Positions 11,240-22,699 of a DNA stretch of 64,000 nt are shown here, piece after piece (the stretch's first letter is position 1; each line of letters opens with the position of its first letter). The notes beneath the pieces were generated by a model. That model was not told the DNA's origin. It ran no database searches and was given only the letters and a program-made list of their open reading frames with translations. Source of the DNA: Zelopaecilomyces penicillatus (lineage: Eukaryota; Ascomycota; Sordariomycetes; Hypocreales; Pseudodiploosporaceae); contig VCCP01000006.1 in assembly GCA_005765155.1 (NCBI GenBank), forward strand, positions 2,368,501 to 2,432,500. The letters are read 5' to 3'. The position numbers and the translations under genes were made by a program.

Positions 11240-12291
11240 ATGTCGGCCAAGAAACAGTGGGGTATGCTTTACCAGCGTCTCATTTGAATAGATGTGACGA
11301 CTTTCTTCTGAACCACATACGTTCTCCAACCTCTGAAACTAAAACTTGCGCTTCTAGATGACGAAGAGAGCGACAGCAGCACCACTCCACCCTCATCACC
11401 TCCGGCTACCGCTGGTGCTGCCCGTCGACGACAGTTCAATGACGAGGAGGATGACAGCGACGTGAGGCTTGAACTTTGTAAATAATAAATCTACCATGCT
11501 AACGAAATCTTCTCACGTTAGGTCTTGGATTCTTGGGATGCTGCCGAAGACTCTGAAGTAGAACGCGAAAAGGAGCGCAAAGCCGCTGACACCAAGGCAA
11601 AGGCTGCTGCTGAGGCCGCGGCTAACAAGAAAACTAAAAGCCAGCGCATCGCCGAGCACCAAGCTAATCGGGCCCTTCAAGCTGAGAGCGACGATGAGAC
11701 AGATGAAGAGGAGACCGAAGCTGAACGCCGAGAACGACTTCGGGCGACAGAGCAGGAAGCCGACCTGAAGCATGCCGAGGACCTATTCGGCACTATAGGC
11801 ATCAGCAGTGGTCGCAAGGCCACCAATTCTGGCGCTACAATCGTCATCGACTCTAAAGATCCGACCAATACTGTCAATCTTGCTGATCTCCCACTCTTTA
11901 ACCCACAGACTAAACTACAATTTGAAAAGATGCGAACCACCATGGCGCCTATTATTAGTGCCAATAGTAAGAAGGCACACTATGGTCTTTTCTTAGAAGA
12001 GTTCGCGAAGGAGCTAGTCAAAGACATGAATAGTGATCAGGTCAAGAAGATTGCCAGTACACTTACACGTGTCAGCAATGAGAAAATGAAGGAGGAGAAA
12101 TCCGCTGACAAGGGTGGCAAGAAGTCTAAGGCTGCCAAAACAAAAACTACGCTAGTGACTGCTCGTGCCAACACAACAGATGTGGCCGCTTATGACGACG
12201 ATACTTTTGGAGAGTTAGTTTTTTGTCTCTTACTTCACATACATGACCTTTGTTTCATCACTAACTGGGATATAGTGATGACTTTATGTGA
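11240..12291 (+). CDS. HCR1: Eukaryotic translation initiation factor 3 subunit j (HCR1), 4 exons
   Basis: Exons 11240-11261, 11358-11461, 11522-12213 and 12276-12291 give 277 residues. The protein begins MSAKKQWDDEES. It has an acidic N-terminal tail with VLDSWDAAEDSE, a long Lys/Glu/Ala-rich coiled coil, a central NLADLPLFNPQTKLQFEKMR segment and an LFLEEFAKELVKDMNSDQVK helix, and ends with the family C terminus DDDFM. Family knowledge: eIF3j binds the 40S decoding centre, helps start-codon selection and 40S recruitment, and in yeast also aids 18S rRNA maturation. The last intron has the branch site CACTAAC and leaves a 16-nt final exon. That exon is supported because it restores the conserved acidic-Phe-Met ending. 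Reading through the intron would instead add an unrelated hydrophobic tail. Confidence 0.93.
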
Positions 12292-13060
12292 ATGGATCTT
12301 TCACCTCAAAATTGGAACGATATTTCTTCTCATCTTCCTACGTATAGCACTCCCACCGGTTTAAGTACGCAAACACATAACCTTCTGAGAATGTCTTCAG
12401 CATGGTTACTTCTCGCGAGGCTGAAGTTTCATCCTTCTCGACTCTCCCGCAAAATGGCTTGGCCAGGGTTACTTTACCAGGCCGGTTCTCGCTGGCGAAC
12501 AGGAAGTGGTCAGGCACTTCGGATGGACGAAAATTCATTCCAAGTCGTGGTGCGCTGTCCATCATCAAGAGACAGATACTGTTGATGGTTCTGGCAGTCA
12601 ATCTGGGGGCCATGCTTCTGCAACATGCTTCCTGAAGTCTTAACTCCGGATTTGGGTTGGAGTTGATGACAAGTGACGGTTTCTGAGGTAGGCGCCGGCT
12701 TTGAAATACCGGCTTTGAAATACCGGCTCACCGCACGCCCTCATTCACTTTCGGTGTATGACTGTTAGTCCATTTATAGAGGTGATTGCTCTACAAGAAT
12801 AATTTTTGGCTATATTTCGATTCTTGGAGTCCGGGGTATCGTATCATCGTTACTTCATCTCCGGGGGAGGCACAAGTTCCGTCAAATAGCAAATGAAATC
12901 CCAACCCAAGCGCCTGACCAATCCTAACCCGAACCGACGCCCAGTAGATACATTTTTCAGCCTGCATTATTGCATATGCAAACACGTACCCACTCAATCT
13001 GTAGTGATTTACGAGCGCACTTCCATTATCAACAAAAAACGGAATTTTGTATAACCAATA
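12292..13060. other. Convergent intergenic region between eIF3j and Mdm31
   Basis: Both flanking genes end here, so 769 bases hold two 3' UTRs. Open frames on both strands are short, overlapping and unlike any protein I recognise. A 14-bp tandem repeat lies at 12695-12728. Confidence 0.55.
12695..12728. repeat. 14-bp tandem repeat, 2.4 copies
   Basis: The unit CCGGCTTTGAAATA occurs at 12695-12708 and 12709-12722, followed by a partial CCGGCT at 12723-12728. The copies are identical, so the duplication is recent or conserved. It lies in the shared 3' flank of eIF3j and Mdm31 and no function is evident. Confidence 0.8.
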
Positions 13061-15319
13061 TCAAACCACGTTGCCAGCCATGCCCATAAACAGTGCATGA
13101 ACAGCCAAGGACAAAGTCCAGAATCCAACCTTCTTGAACCGCCTGACACGGCTCTGTTGATCTTCAACGTCCTTGGCAAATGCTTCGTACGTCTCAGCAG
13201 AAGCATCATCCATCAGCCCACAATCAAATACTGTCCAGCTTCCGTCGAAATCGCCCACTCGCTTGACAATGCGACTGGAAATGGGAATGTATGTCTTTTT
13301 AGCGTTAATGTATGCGACAATTGGGCGAACAAGCGCCTGATTGACGTAGGAGATATCTTTTGTGAAAAGGGGGACGGCAGCCCTGACATCATTCAGATGA
13401 ATGCGCAGGTCCACGATGAGAAATCGTCTATCCTCGTCTCCATCTGCGGGATCTCGTTGTGATTTCTCTTCCGAATTGCATACATCGGTTTGCTCTGCAA
13501 CTTGTAGTACCGGGAAGAGGACCGTTGTTTTCTCCAGAGTATTAGGAAGAAACCGATGTCTATTCGATATCACCACATCTTCTAACTGGTCGTAAAAGTC
13601 AGCCATAACCTTGGTTATGCCATCGTCGGTATCAACTGGGAACATGACATCCGCCACAATGTCGACATTCCCTTCGTATATCCACCCAAATGGTCCCTCC
13701 ACTCCGCTATTAAGATGGTCAATCTTCAGTCCGTCAATTCTTAGCCTGCTAAACTTTTTCCAGGCATTCGAATCACCGAGCCCCATCATGACACCTTGAT
13801 GGTAGCTTGACACAGTGCCATGAACCTGCCGGGGATGGATGGTGAATAGAGATCCGTCGAAAGAGCCCGACATATGATTTGCAGACAAAAAGTCGTAAAA
13901 GAGCCATTGTTTGCGCAATTGCGGTAGTTCACAAGAGTAAATACTGACAGAAAATGGCCTAAATCCGCCAGGCTGATAAATTGTCAACAGAAGATCCTCA
14001 AGTTTAAAGGATTCAATTTCAAAGTCTCCAGGTTCATGCTGATGACGGTAGGAAAATGGATCAATCTGCTCGTCAGGCGAACGCACTGAGGTACGGTCAA
14101 CAACACCTCTAACACCATTTACCTCAACGTCTTTGAGGAGGCCTTTTCCATTCCACCAATTCAAGAACGAAAGTGTAACATTGACATTCGCAATAGTCAC
14201 ATCAAATTGTGTATAGTTTCCATCGTCTTCAGAATTCGTATGGCTGGCAATTTGAGCTTGCCGCCCCGCGGCTGCAGCAGCAGCGGCATTTGACGAGCCC
14301 TTACTCACCGATGACTCAACCTGTCCTGGTCTCCGTGATATAAATACGTTGCGGAATGTGATAACGCCACTCCTCCATTGTGGCACTATTGCGGATTCAA
14401 AGACAACAGTGACGCCAGCTGACTGCGTGAGATAATCACCAACCCATCTGGCTAGGGTTTCTAACGGAAAATTAGTGAGAGAATGCTAACAGCAAACCCA
14501 ATGTAGCGCCATACCTTGAGCGAAGACTGTATTGATGGAAAAGATGACGAGGGAGAAAAAGGTAGTGGTTCCTACTAGAATCCACACTAGATGTCCCAGC
14601 ATAAACCAGGAAACAAAGGCGCCCCATTCGTCGGCGTTCCAAGGCCGCATGCTTCTGATAGACATCCACTTAAATCTCACTTTCAATCGTTCCCAAAAGC
14701 CATTGGCAGCAGCGAGAAGCTCCTCCTTGGTCGGACGATGTGGTATTATCGGCATATTCAGATATTTGGACATAGATGATGCAATTGACTCTGATCCCAC
14801 ATCCACCTTATTAGTTTGCCCCCCATCGGGGGCTCTCTGAGAATGCCCGTCCTTCCTTCTCTGACATCGAATAGAAGCCGACTTGTCAACTTGGGACTGA
14901 ACTCCATACGACTCAGCTCCATTGCGAATCTTGGGGTGGCTATCGCCTTCAGATGAGTCTCTTGAATATTGACGGCGTTGAGTCGTGCATGATGTTGTGG
15001 TTTGAGTAAAATTTACATGACCACGGCTTCGAGCCCAGTTGTCGGAAGGGGCTAGCGAAGAGCAAATATCCAGATTCGATAAGGTCACGCGGCTGTTAGA
15101 ATTTCTCAGTAGCTGATTGTGTCCGTTTTTGAGAAATAGCCTTATTGCTTGCGAGGAACTGTTGATGGTATAATACTGCGATGGTTGCAATTTGGGCAGC
15201 GGACATTGGCTCGCTATCTGCAGAATTTGGGGTGCGAACAGTGGTGGCGTGGAGGGCGATGCATGGCTTTGCATCCATAAGCGGCGTCTGATCAGCCATG
15301 ATGGAACAGCCTTAGACAT
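13061..15319 (-). CDS. MDM31: Mdm31/Mdm32-family mitochondrial inner-membrane protein (2 exons)
   Basis: Exons 15319-14515 and 14460-13061 join in frame to 734 residues; the 54-nt intron contains CACTAAT and ends TTAG. The N terminus MSKAVPSWLIRRRLWMQSHA is basic and amphipathic, like a mitochondrial presequence, followed by about 200 poorly conserved residues. A hydrophobic segment (FVSWFMLGHLVWILVGTTTF) precedes the family core: ETLARWVGDYLTQSAGVTVV, FESAIVPQWRSGVITFRNVF, SFLNWWNGKGLLKDVEVNGV and FGWIYEGNVDIVADVMFP. A second hydrophobic segment (FWTLSLAVHALFMGMAGNVV) closes the protein. Family knowledge: Mdm31 and Mdm32 form inner-membrane complexes needed for mitochondrial shape, inheritance and lipid balance. 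The Ala run at 14281-14261 is a low-complexity insertion. I cannot separate Mdm31 from Mdm32 by eye. It is divergent with PNO1. Confidence 0.88.
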
Positions 15320-15746
15320 TTTTACAGCTCATGGCGTCCAGTGAGAAATATGCTGTGCCAACAAAACAAGATGAAGTTTGTCCAACAAAGAGGTATGGGC
15401 AATTAGGTTTCAACACAGACGGGATGTTGCGATTCAGAGAAAGCCACTCCATGACGCGCTACTGTTGCTGGTTCAAGGTGGGTGACGTCGGACCAATCGA
15501 TAAGACCCGATAGCCCGCCGCAAAATTTTGATCACATTTGGCCGCCTATTCACCGCAGTTTATCGTTCTGTGTGCACACTCCCGCCAAAATCTGTTATCA
15601 GTTAACACCGCGATCGCCTCCTTCAACGTGACTTAACAAAGCTGCGTGGTGAGCACACTCTCTGAACCTTTTTTTTCTTTCCCTTTTTATATATTTTCTT
15701 GAAACATCTTAAGAAGCCAAACATCAAGCGCCGGTGAACTGCTATA
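15320..15746. promoter_or_regulatory. Shared divergent promoter region of MDM31 and PNO1
   Basis: The two start codons lie 427 bases apart on opposite strands, so this interval must hold both promoters and 5' UTRs. It is free of repeats. A T-rich, pyrimidine-rich tract at about 15669-15700 immediately precedes the PNO1 start, as is common upstream of fungal transcription starts. Co-regulation is a guess from spacing only. Confidence 0.6.
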
Positions 15747-16651
15747 ATGCCCGCTCCAACAGCACTGAAAAAGTTGGAAGATGCCCCGCCTGCTTCAGTG
15801 GTGGCATCACAGCCTGCAGAAGGTAAATTCTTTTTTGCTCCAAAAAGTCCAGTACAAGACCAACACAGCTCACAAAGAGACGTAGTCAATGGTGATGATT
15901 TTTTGCTAGATGCGCAAGACGACATTCTTGGCGATGAGAGTGCTTTTACCCCAGAAAGCGAAAATGGTGATGAAGCAATGGCTATTGATGAGGAAGGGCG
16001 GCCTCGGTTTGCGCCGTCAAAAGATATTGTAGGACCATGTCCTATCACGCTTCTAAGTTGATGCAATATCATTCCCGCTAATTCAAAGACCAGAATATTG
16101 CCTCAAGATCTGAAACGCGCAAGGTGCCGGTACCGCCTCACCGAATGACACCTCTAAAACAGGCGTGGCCCTCGATTTATCCCCCTCTCGTTGAGCATCT
16201 CAAACTACAGTGCCGCATGAATATCAAACGAAAAACTGTAGAATTAAGAACATCGAAGCATACGGTGGATTCGGGTGCATTACAAAAAGGCGAAGACTTT
16301 CTCAAGGCGTTCACGTTGGGTTTTGATGTCGATGACGCTATTGCACTGTTGCGTCTGGATGATCTCTACATCGAAACATTCGAGATCAAAGATGTAAGGA
16401 CAATGCACGGCGACAGTCAGAGTCGAGCCATTGGAAGAATTGCAGGCAATCAGGGCAAGACGAAGTTCGCCATTGAAAATGCGACTCGGACACGAATCGT
16501 TCTAGCTGACTCCAAAATTCATATTCTTGGCGGTTTCAAGAACATACATATGGCAAGAGAATCAGTTGTCAGTCTCATTCTTGGAAAACCTCCCGGGAAG
16601 GTATATGGTAATCTGAGGACTGTGGCTGCTCGAATGAAGGAAAGATTTTAG
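15747..16651 (+). CDS. PNO1: KH-domain ribosome assembly factor Pno1/Dim2 (2 exons)
   Basis: Exons 15747-16028 and 16094-16651 join in phase 0 to 279 residues across a 65-nt intron with a CTAAT branch site. The N-terminal 100 residues are acidic and unstructured (MPAPTALKKLEDAPP...). The conserved body follows: SETRKVPVPPHRMTPLKQAW, IYPPLVEHLKLQ, VELRTSKHTVDSGALQKGED, AFTLGFDVDDAIALLRLDDL, AIGRIAGNQGKTKFAIENAT (the GxxG-type KH loop is GNQG), then ILGGFKNIHMARESVVSLIL and VYGNLRTVAARMKERF at the C terminus. Family knowledge: Pno1/Dim2 binds pre-40S particles with the endonuclease Nob1 and the methylase Dim1, and is needed for 18S rRNA 3'-end cleavage at site D. Length and domain order are normal. 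The intron acceptor was chosen because earlier AGs are out of frame or follow a stop. Confidence 0.95.
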
Positions 16652-17902
16652 GATACCAATGGAAAAGATTAGTGTTGCCTAATGGCGTTTGGGGAAGGTG
16701 GTTACGATTTATGTTTTAGTTCTCTGATTGCAATGAACAAACAAGAAGGTTCAATAAGCAAATTAGATTGGCATTGGTAAACAGCACTCAAAGTTATGCC
16801 ATGTACAGGTGATGCAAGAGTGTCAAGGGTTCTAGCGAATCTTATTGCACCAAGTGATTCACTGATTGATCCAAGGAAAACCGTCTTTGGCAGCGGCTAT
16901 CGATTCACAGTAGTAGGTTGGGTCCATTACAGTTCCCCGTGAGCGACTGATGATGCCAGCCGACCGGGCTTAAATTCAACAAAATTTCTCCATGAGTCGG
17001 CATGACCACAAACGAGTCCCTGTATACTAGCATCTATGCTCTCAATGGGTCGGAGGCTGCAGGGATTACTTGATGCCGTGCCCAATTGTTTCTGATTATC
17101 AAGCATACTCCTAGCCCCATTGGCTACACCGGATCACTTTCTGGCAGATAGCCAGGTCTTATTTCATATTAGCTACATCACTAACGTAAGGCGACTTTAC
17201 ACCGATTTCAGGAGTAGATAAGTGGAAGATGCTGGATACAGGTAACGGACCGAAAGCGGCCGGGAGGGGCCGTAAAGTTGACCCAACGATATGGCACAAA
17301 CAACGAAGTTCGTGATTGGCACAAGTGGGATACATAGCTAGTTACACAATGAAAACACATTATTAGCCGGGCTAGGGAAGTAGAACCCTAACAGCTAACT
17401 ACAGCAAATCATCCCCTCCAACTAAGATGCCCCACCTTGCACCCCTCCATAATCACAGCAGCAATCCCATCAAAGCATTCCCAACTTTCCTCAATCACAA
17501 CCATCTTCAGGCTCATCACGTCTAGAAGAAGCTCTATTTGAACGAATTAATATCAATACTCTACTACATGTGAGTTTTCCACTCGAAGCTTCTCCTCCCC
17601 CAAGGCTTGAATGGCTGCTTCTGCCTGACGAGCTATACCTCATGTTTTACCCCACCACCACAAACAAAATGAGCAGGCACTATATGTTGTCAAACACTTG
17701 AGGCATATTCTCAGTGGCTTTCATCTCCTTCAAATTGGGCAGTTTGCTTGTGATTTTCCCTGTCAATAGAACCACGCTCGTCTTCCTAGTCTATCATTTC
17801 AAGGTTTAACTTGCTCATGATTGACCCTCATCAGCGCTGACAAAAGCTAGACCACCGAACAGAACACACAGACTTTGTGGTATCGTCCAGCTAGTTTCCA
17901 AA
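16652..17902. other. Intergenic region: PNO1 3' flank and enolase promoter
   Basis: About 1.25 kb with no supportable gene on either strand. The right half should hold the enolase promoter and 5' UTR. A GC-rich imperfect palindrome (CGGCC...GGCCG) occurs near 17258-17272, and pyrimidine-rich stretches (near 17400-17480 and 17590-17600) resemble promoters of strongly expressed fungal glycolytic genes. No specific regulator site is claimed. Confidence 0.55.
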
Positions 17903-19432
17903 ATGGGCATCAGCAAAGTTCATGCCCGCTCTGTGTACGATTCCCGTGGTAACCCCACCGTGGAGGTTGATGTCGTTACCGAAACTGGCTTGCATCGAGC
18001 TATTGTTCCTTCTGGGGCTTCTACCGGTTTGTTCCGAGCATTACATCCCTCCTTGAGTACCAGTTTGTAACCGCGCATGCAGGTCAACACGAGGCTGTTG
18101 AGCTCCGCGATGGCGATAAGTCCAAGTGGGGAGGCAAGGGTGTCACCAAGGCTGTTGAAAACGTTAATACAATCATTGGCCCAGCCTTGATCAAGGAAGA
18201 CATTGATGTCACTGATCAGTCCAAGATTGATGCTTTTCTCAATGGTCTCGATGGTACTGCCAACAAAGGCAACCTTGGCGCCAACGCCATTCTAGGTGTC
18301 AGTCTCGCGGTGGCCAAGGCTGGTGCTGCCAAGAAGGTAAGCCATATGTCGACTCAACTCTCTGCAGTAACAGCGAAAAGCTAACCTAGTAAGGGTGTTC
18401 CTCTGTACGCTCACATTTCGGACTTGGCCGGAACTAAGAAGCCTTACGTGCTTCCAGTTCCATTTATGAATGTCCTCAACGGAGGGTATGTACTCTTAAC
18501 ACCGTATTAATGAATCATGATCTGACATAACTAGATCACACGCCGGTGGCCGGCTCGCATTTCAGGAGTTCATGATTGTGCCCTCGTAAGAAGCCTTTTA
18601 AACTCAAACCGTGACATTATCTCACATATGCTTTAGGGAAGCTCCCAGTTTTTCTGAGGCCATGCGCCAAGGCGCCGAAGTCTACCAACAGCTAAAGACT
18701 CTCGCCAAGAAGAAGTACGGTCAGTCGGCTGGCAACGTTGGTGACGAAGGTGGCGTTGCTCCCGATATTCAAACCGCTGCTGAGGCACTTGACCTCATCA
18801 CCGAGGCCATTGAGAAGGCTGGCTACACTGGCCAAATGAAGATTGCTATGGATGTAGCTTCTAGTGAGTTTTACAAGGAGGCTGAGAAGAAATACGACCT
18901 CGACTTCAAGAACCCCGACAGCGACCCAACTAAATGGATCACATATGAGGAACTAGCAGCCCTTTACTCGGATCTCTGCAAGAAATACCCCATTGTTAGC
19001 ATTGAGGACGGCTTTGCTGAGGATGATTGGGAGGCTTGGAGCTACTTCTACAAGACCCAGGACATCCAGATTGTTGGTGACGACTTGACTGTCACCAATC
19101 CCTTGCGTATCAAGAAGGCCATTGAGCTCAAGGCTTGCAATGCCCTGTTGCTTAAGGTCAACCAGATTGGTACACTGACCGAGTCGATTCAGGCTGCCAA
19201 AGACTCTTATGCTGATGGATGGGGTGTAATGGTTTCCCATCGATCTGGTGAGACCGAGGATGTTACCATCTCTGATATCGTTGTTGGCATCCGAGCTGGC
19301 GAAATCAAGACTGGAGCTCCTTGCCGGTCCGAACGTCTAGCCAAACTTAACCAAATCTTACGGATTGAAGAGGAGCTTGGGGAGCTTGCAATTTACGCTG
19401 GCGCTAAGTTTCGCACTGCTGTCAATTTGTAA
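17903..19432 (+). CDS. ENO1: Enolase (phosphopyruvate hydratase), 5 exons
   Basis: Exons 17903-18026, 18083-18336, 18394-18485, 18535-18585 and 18637-19432 give 438 residues, the usual eukaryotic length. The enzyme converts 2-phosphoglycerate to phosphoenolpyruvate in glycolysis. Landmarks in order: [63 protein letters not shown], the Mg ligand regions AMDVASSEF, SIEDGFAEDDW and VGDDLTVTN, the catalytic Lys in LLLKVNQIGT, and VSHRSGETEDVTISD and IKTGAPCRSERLAKLNQ. All catalytic and metal-binding residues can be placed. Two oddities: SIEDGF has Gly where nearly all enolases have Pro, and VPSEAPSF has Glu where Gly is usual at the exon 4/5 junction. Introns of 49-57 nt sit in the 5' half, leaving a long last exon. 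The gene ends only about 450 bases from the transposon block. Confidence 0.97.
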
Positions 19433-19885
19433 AACACGATTTTAATGCAGCAACTCGCCATGGATGCTTGAATTTGCCTGACTCATGCAGAACCCATGAA
19501 AAGGTTGCTGAGTAGCTAAAAGATGGACATGAAGGACATGCCTCTGGCAAACCAGATGAATGCAGAGAATATCTACACAGAGTAGGTAGATAGAGCAATG
19601 AAAAGAGAGTGCAAAGACAGACTATTATTGCTCAAACAGGCTGCTTCACCCCTCTCTCCTCCCCTAAAAGAAGGGAGAGGAAAGAAAGGACAGGTCCTAA
19701 CAACATTATTCCTCTATCACATGACAGTGACTCCGTATGATAACTTTTCTAGCGTACAGATTTGTGTGATATATGTATAACAAACATCAAATTGAACTAC
19801 TAAGTGGGTAGCCAGATCGTATAACCCAATCTTACGAGCCTTTATTATCAGGGGGGACCTTGACATTATAACTTACCTACTTTTA
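19433..19885. other. Enolase 3' flank up to the AT-rich block
   Basis: Ordinary-composition DNA with the enolase 3' UTR and no gene. An imperfect inverted repeat (CCTCTC...GAGAGG, about 19650-19680) could form a small hairpin. Base composition falls sharply at about 19880-19890. Confidence 0.5.
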
Positions 19886-20694
19886 ACAAATAATATTATA
19901 TAAATCAATACACATACAAAGCAGCACTCCTATAGGCAAGTAAAGCTCCTTAATAAATTAATGTATTATATAGTTAGTATTTTACTATAGCTAGTGATTA
20001 TTATAAATTTGCAGTCTTGAATATTATAATATTTAATAAATTCCTAAGAGATAAGTCTAATAAAAGGGTTTATATTAATAGATAGATTAGGGTGTTTTAA
20101 GTAATATATTGATTATATAGATAATAGATTTATAGGATTATAATCCAGTATTATTAAAATAAATAATAAGGTTAATATAATAATATTATATTAATAATTA
20201 ATTAAGATTAAATTAAAAGAATAAAAATTAAGGGTATATATATATATTATAGATTATAATTTAAGCTATAATTCTTATTATTAGATTATACTTAGAATTA
20301 TAAGCTATTTTATTAAATTATAATTTTAAAAGTAATTTTAAGCTTAGGATTACCTTTAAAATTATAATCTAATTCTATATAATTCTAAGCCTTTAATATA
20401 TATTTAATAATATTACAAATTATATAATTAAAGCCTATTATATAATCTTAGTTATTAGATTATAATATAATATTTTTTTTAAAAGATTTTATTCTTAAGG
20501 CTTATAAGTATATCTTTTTTTTTCTTTATATTTATAAATTATAGGATTTATATTATATTAAATTATTTTTTATAATATTAGATTATATTAAAAAATCTTA
20601 AATATTTTTTAAAAAAGGCTATTAAGTATTTTATACTAGCTAAAAATATAGATTTTAATAATAAATTAATAGATATATTATATTCTTATTATTT
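19886..20694. other. AT-rich degraded DNA, unidentified
   Basis: About 800 bases of very AT-rich sequence between the enolase flank and the first recognisable LTR. It looks like RIP-mutated repeat DNA: TA-rich, little CpG or CpA, stops in every frame. It contains AT-rich inverted stretches such as a TTATAATCTAA-type motif on both strands, but I can match it to none of the elements further right. It may be the flank of copia copy 1 or an older transposon. Confidence 0.45.
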
Positions 20695-21167
20695 TTATAA
20701 TTTATAGTATAAGATTATAATTAAAGCTAGTAGTTATAGTAATAGAAGAAAAATAATAAATAATTATTTAAAATAAATTCTAAAGAAAAAAAGAAAGAAA
20801 TAATTATATTACTAATATAGAAAAAAAGCAGAATATAACTAGGAATTTAATTATCTTATATATCTAAATAATATTAGAATTATTTAGAATTATTTAAGAT
20901 TTTTAAATAATATTTCTTTAGATTTCTAAGTATTTTAAATAATAAGAAAGAAAAAGGTATAAAAGATAAGCCCTTATTTTACTAATCTAGCCTAATATAA
21001 CAGATCAGGCTATATAGGCTTTTTAGATCTTATAATAGATCAGGCTACTATCTTATAATAGATCTAATTACTAAAGCTATAATAGGTTTAGCTACTAAAC
21101 TATAATAGGTCTAGCTATTAATCTTATAATAGATTAGACTATTATATAAAATCTATTTATTTTAATA
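20695..21167 (-). repeat. Copia copy 1, 3' LTR (473-bp subfamily)
   Basis: This matches along its whole length the 3' LTR of copia copy 2, which is also 473 bp once the inserted elements there are removed. The left end reads TTATAATTTATAG; the right end TTTTAATA corresponds to TTTTAACA, i.e. TGTTAAAA on the minus strand. It contains several TTATAATAGATCTAG-like subrepeats. Orientation is minus because the remnant of the internal 3' end follows on the right. Confidence 0.8.
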
Positions 21168-21469
21168 CTCTTTTTAATAAACTATATAATATATAATTAA
21201 CTTTTAATAAAAGGTTTTTATAGATTTAATAGGCTTAAAAAGCCTTAATTAATTTATTAATAGATATAATCTTAATTATAAGATAATTTATCTTAAATAA
21301 TCTATTAACTATCTCTTATTTAATATAATAGAATTTTAATAAGATATACTTAATTTAAATATATTAATTAAGATTCTTAATATTACTTATAAAGACTATA
21401 TTATTATAATATAGATTTATAAGCTATTAAAAAGGGATTTTTAGCTCTATAAAAAGCCTAGAAAGCTAT
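21168..21469 (-). mobile_element. Copia copy 1, internal 3' end, cut by Gypsy I
   Basis: About 300 bases homologous to the polypurine tract and 3' untranslated part of copia copy 2 (43416-44140). It stops at AAAGCTAT where the LTR of Gypsy I begins; in copy 2 the same sequence continues as GAGAGCTATTTTAGCTC into the RNase H end. CTAT (21466-21469) is the left flank of that insertion. The rest of copy 1 is not found in the window. Confidence 0.75.
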
Positions 21470-21864
21470 TTTAATAACTGGGTTAAATACACCCTCTTAC
21501 TAATTGATTAAGCTATAGCTATATAAGCTATACTTAAAGGGATTGAACTATATAAGTAGATAGGCTATATCTGGGCTATTTAAATAGGTAGATATTATCG
21601 AATTTAAGTTTTTTTCCCCCTTCTACCTAAGAATTTTCTAGTATATTTAAAAGACTAGCTATTAAAAAGCTATCTTCTTTATCTAATCAATTATAGGATA
21701 ATTAATTAATCCCTTAAGTTCAATTTATTATATTATTGCTTTATAGCTTTTCTTACCTATTTAATCCTTATAGACTATACTAGCTATATAATTATCCTAA
21801 AATTATCCTATAGTTTTATAGATGGTATTGGTATTATTATATATATTGTTTTCCTCTTATTAAA
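21470..21864 (+). repeat. Gypsy LTR A (5' LTR of Gypsy I)
   Basis: Starts TTTAATAACTGGG and ends TTATTAAA, the RIP-altered forms of TTTGATAGCTGGG and TTATCAAA seen in better-kept copies. It shares the whole 395-397-bp sequence with LTRs B to G, including the TTCTACCTAAGAATTTTCTA and GACTAGCTATTAAAAAGCTA segments. Confidence 0.9.
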
Positions 21865-22699
21865 ATTAATAATTAAGATAGGGGGATATCTTATTTGCTT
21901 TACTATTAGAAGGATTAATTAATATTAGATCAATAATATAATATATTTAAGAGTACTTTTAAGCTACTATAAGGACCAGTCTAAGAAGAATCATTATAAG
22001 TACCCTTATAAGATCTTCTAATTAGTATAATTAGGAGATACCTCTAAGGATAATAGCCTAGAAATCTAAAAGTAAAAGAGTTAAGCTTATTTACTAAAAG
22101 ATCTAAAGTCTATAAAGCAGGGATATTATATATTATTCTAGCTAAATAATAAGGTATTATTAATTTCTTTTTTATTAGAATTTAATACTATAAAATATTA
22201 AATTATTAAGAGAAAAAATAAGGGAATATTTAATCCTAAGATAAGCTTTTATCTAGAATATATATAAAAGATAACTTATATATTAAATATTAGATTAAAA
22301 AGGCAGAGTATTCTAAATTTATTAATTTTATTTAATTAAAATATAAATAAATATAGAAAGAACCACTATAGATAATTAGCTTATATAGCTTTTAATATTA
22401 ATTATCTAATTGATAATAAGCAATATCAGTTATATACTAACTCTTGGTTTTGCTTTTTTATACTATAGGTTAATATTCTAATGGTTTAGCTAATCTTAGG
22501 AAATGTTTTTATTTCTTTTCTTTCCTTATAGGTCTTATCTTTAATACTAAAGAAGCTTCCTATTTAAAAGTAATCTTAGTATTTTAAAAATAAGATATTA
22601 TTTAATTATAATAATATAAAAACCATTATTCTTAACTTAAGTATAATATCTATCCCTAAAGGAAAGGTTTTATATTAATACTAGAATATAATTAATAAG

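Noticed and set aside
11513..11964. Minus-strand open frames opposite eIF3j
   Set aside because: Mirror reading of a Lys/Glu/Ala-rich coiled-coil gene yields Leu/Ser-rich artefacts.
15623..16072. 149-codon minus-strand open frame opposite PNO1 exon 1
   Set aside because: It is the antisense shadow of the acidic PNO1 N terminus (Ser-rich mirror), without independent support.
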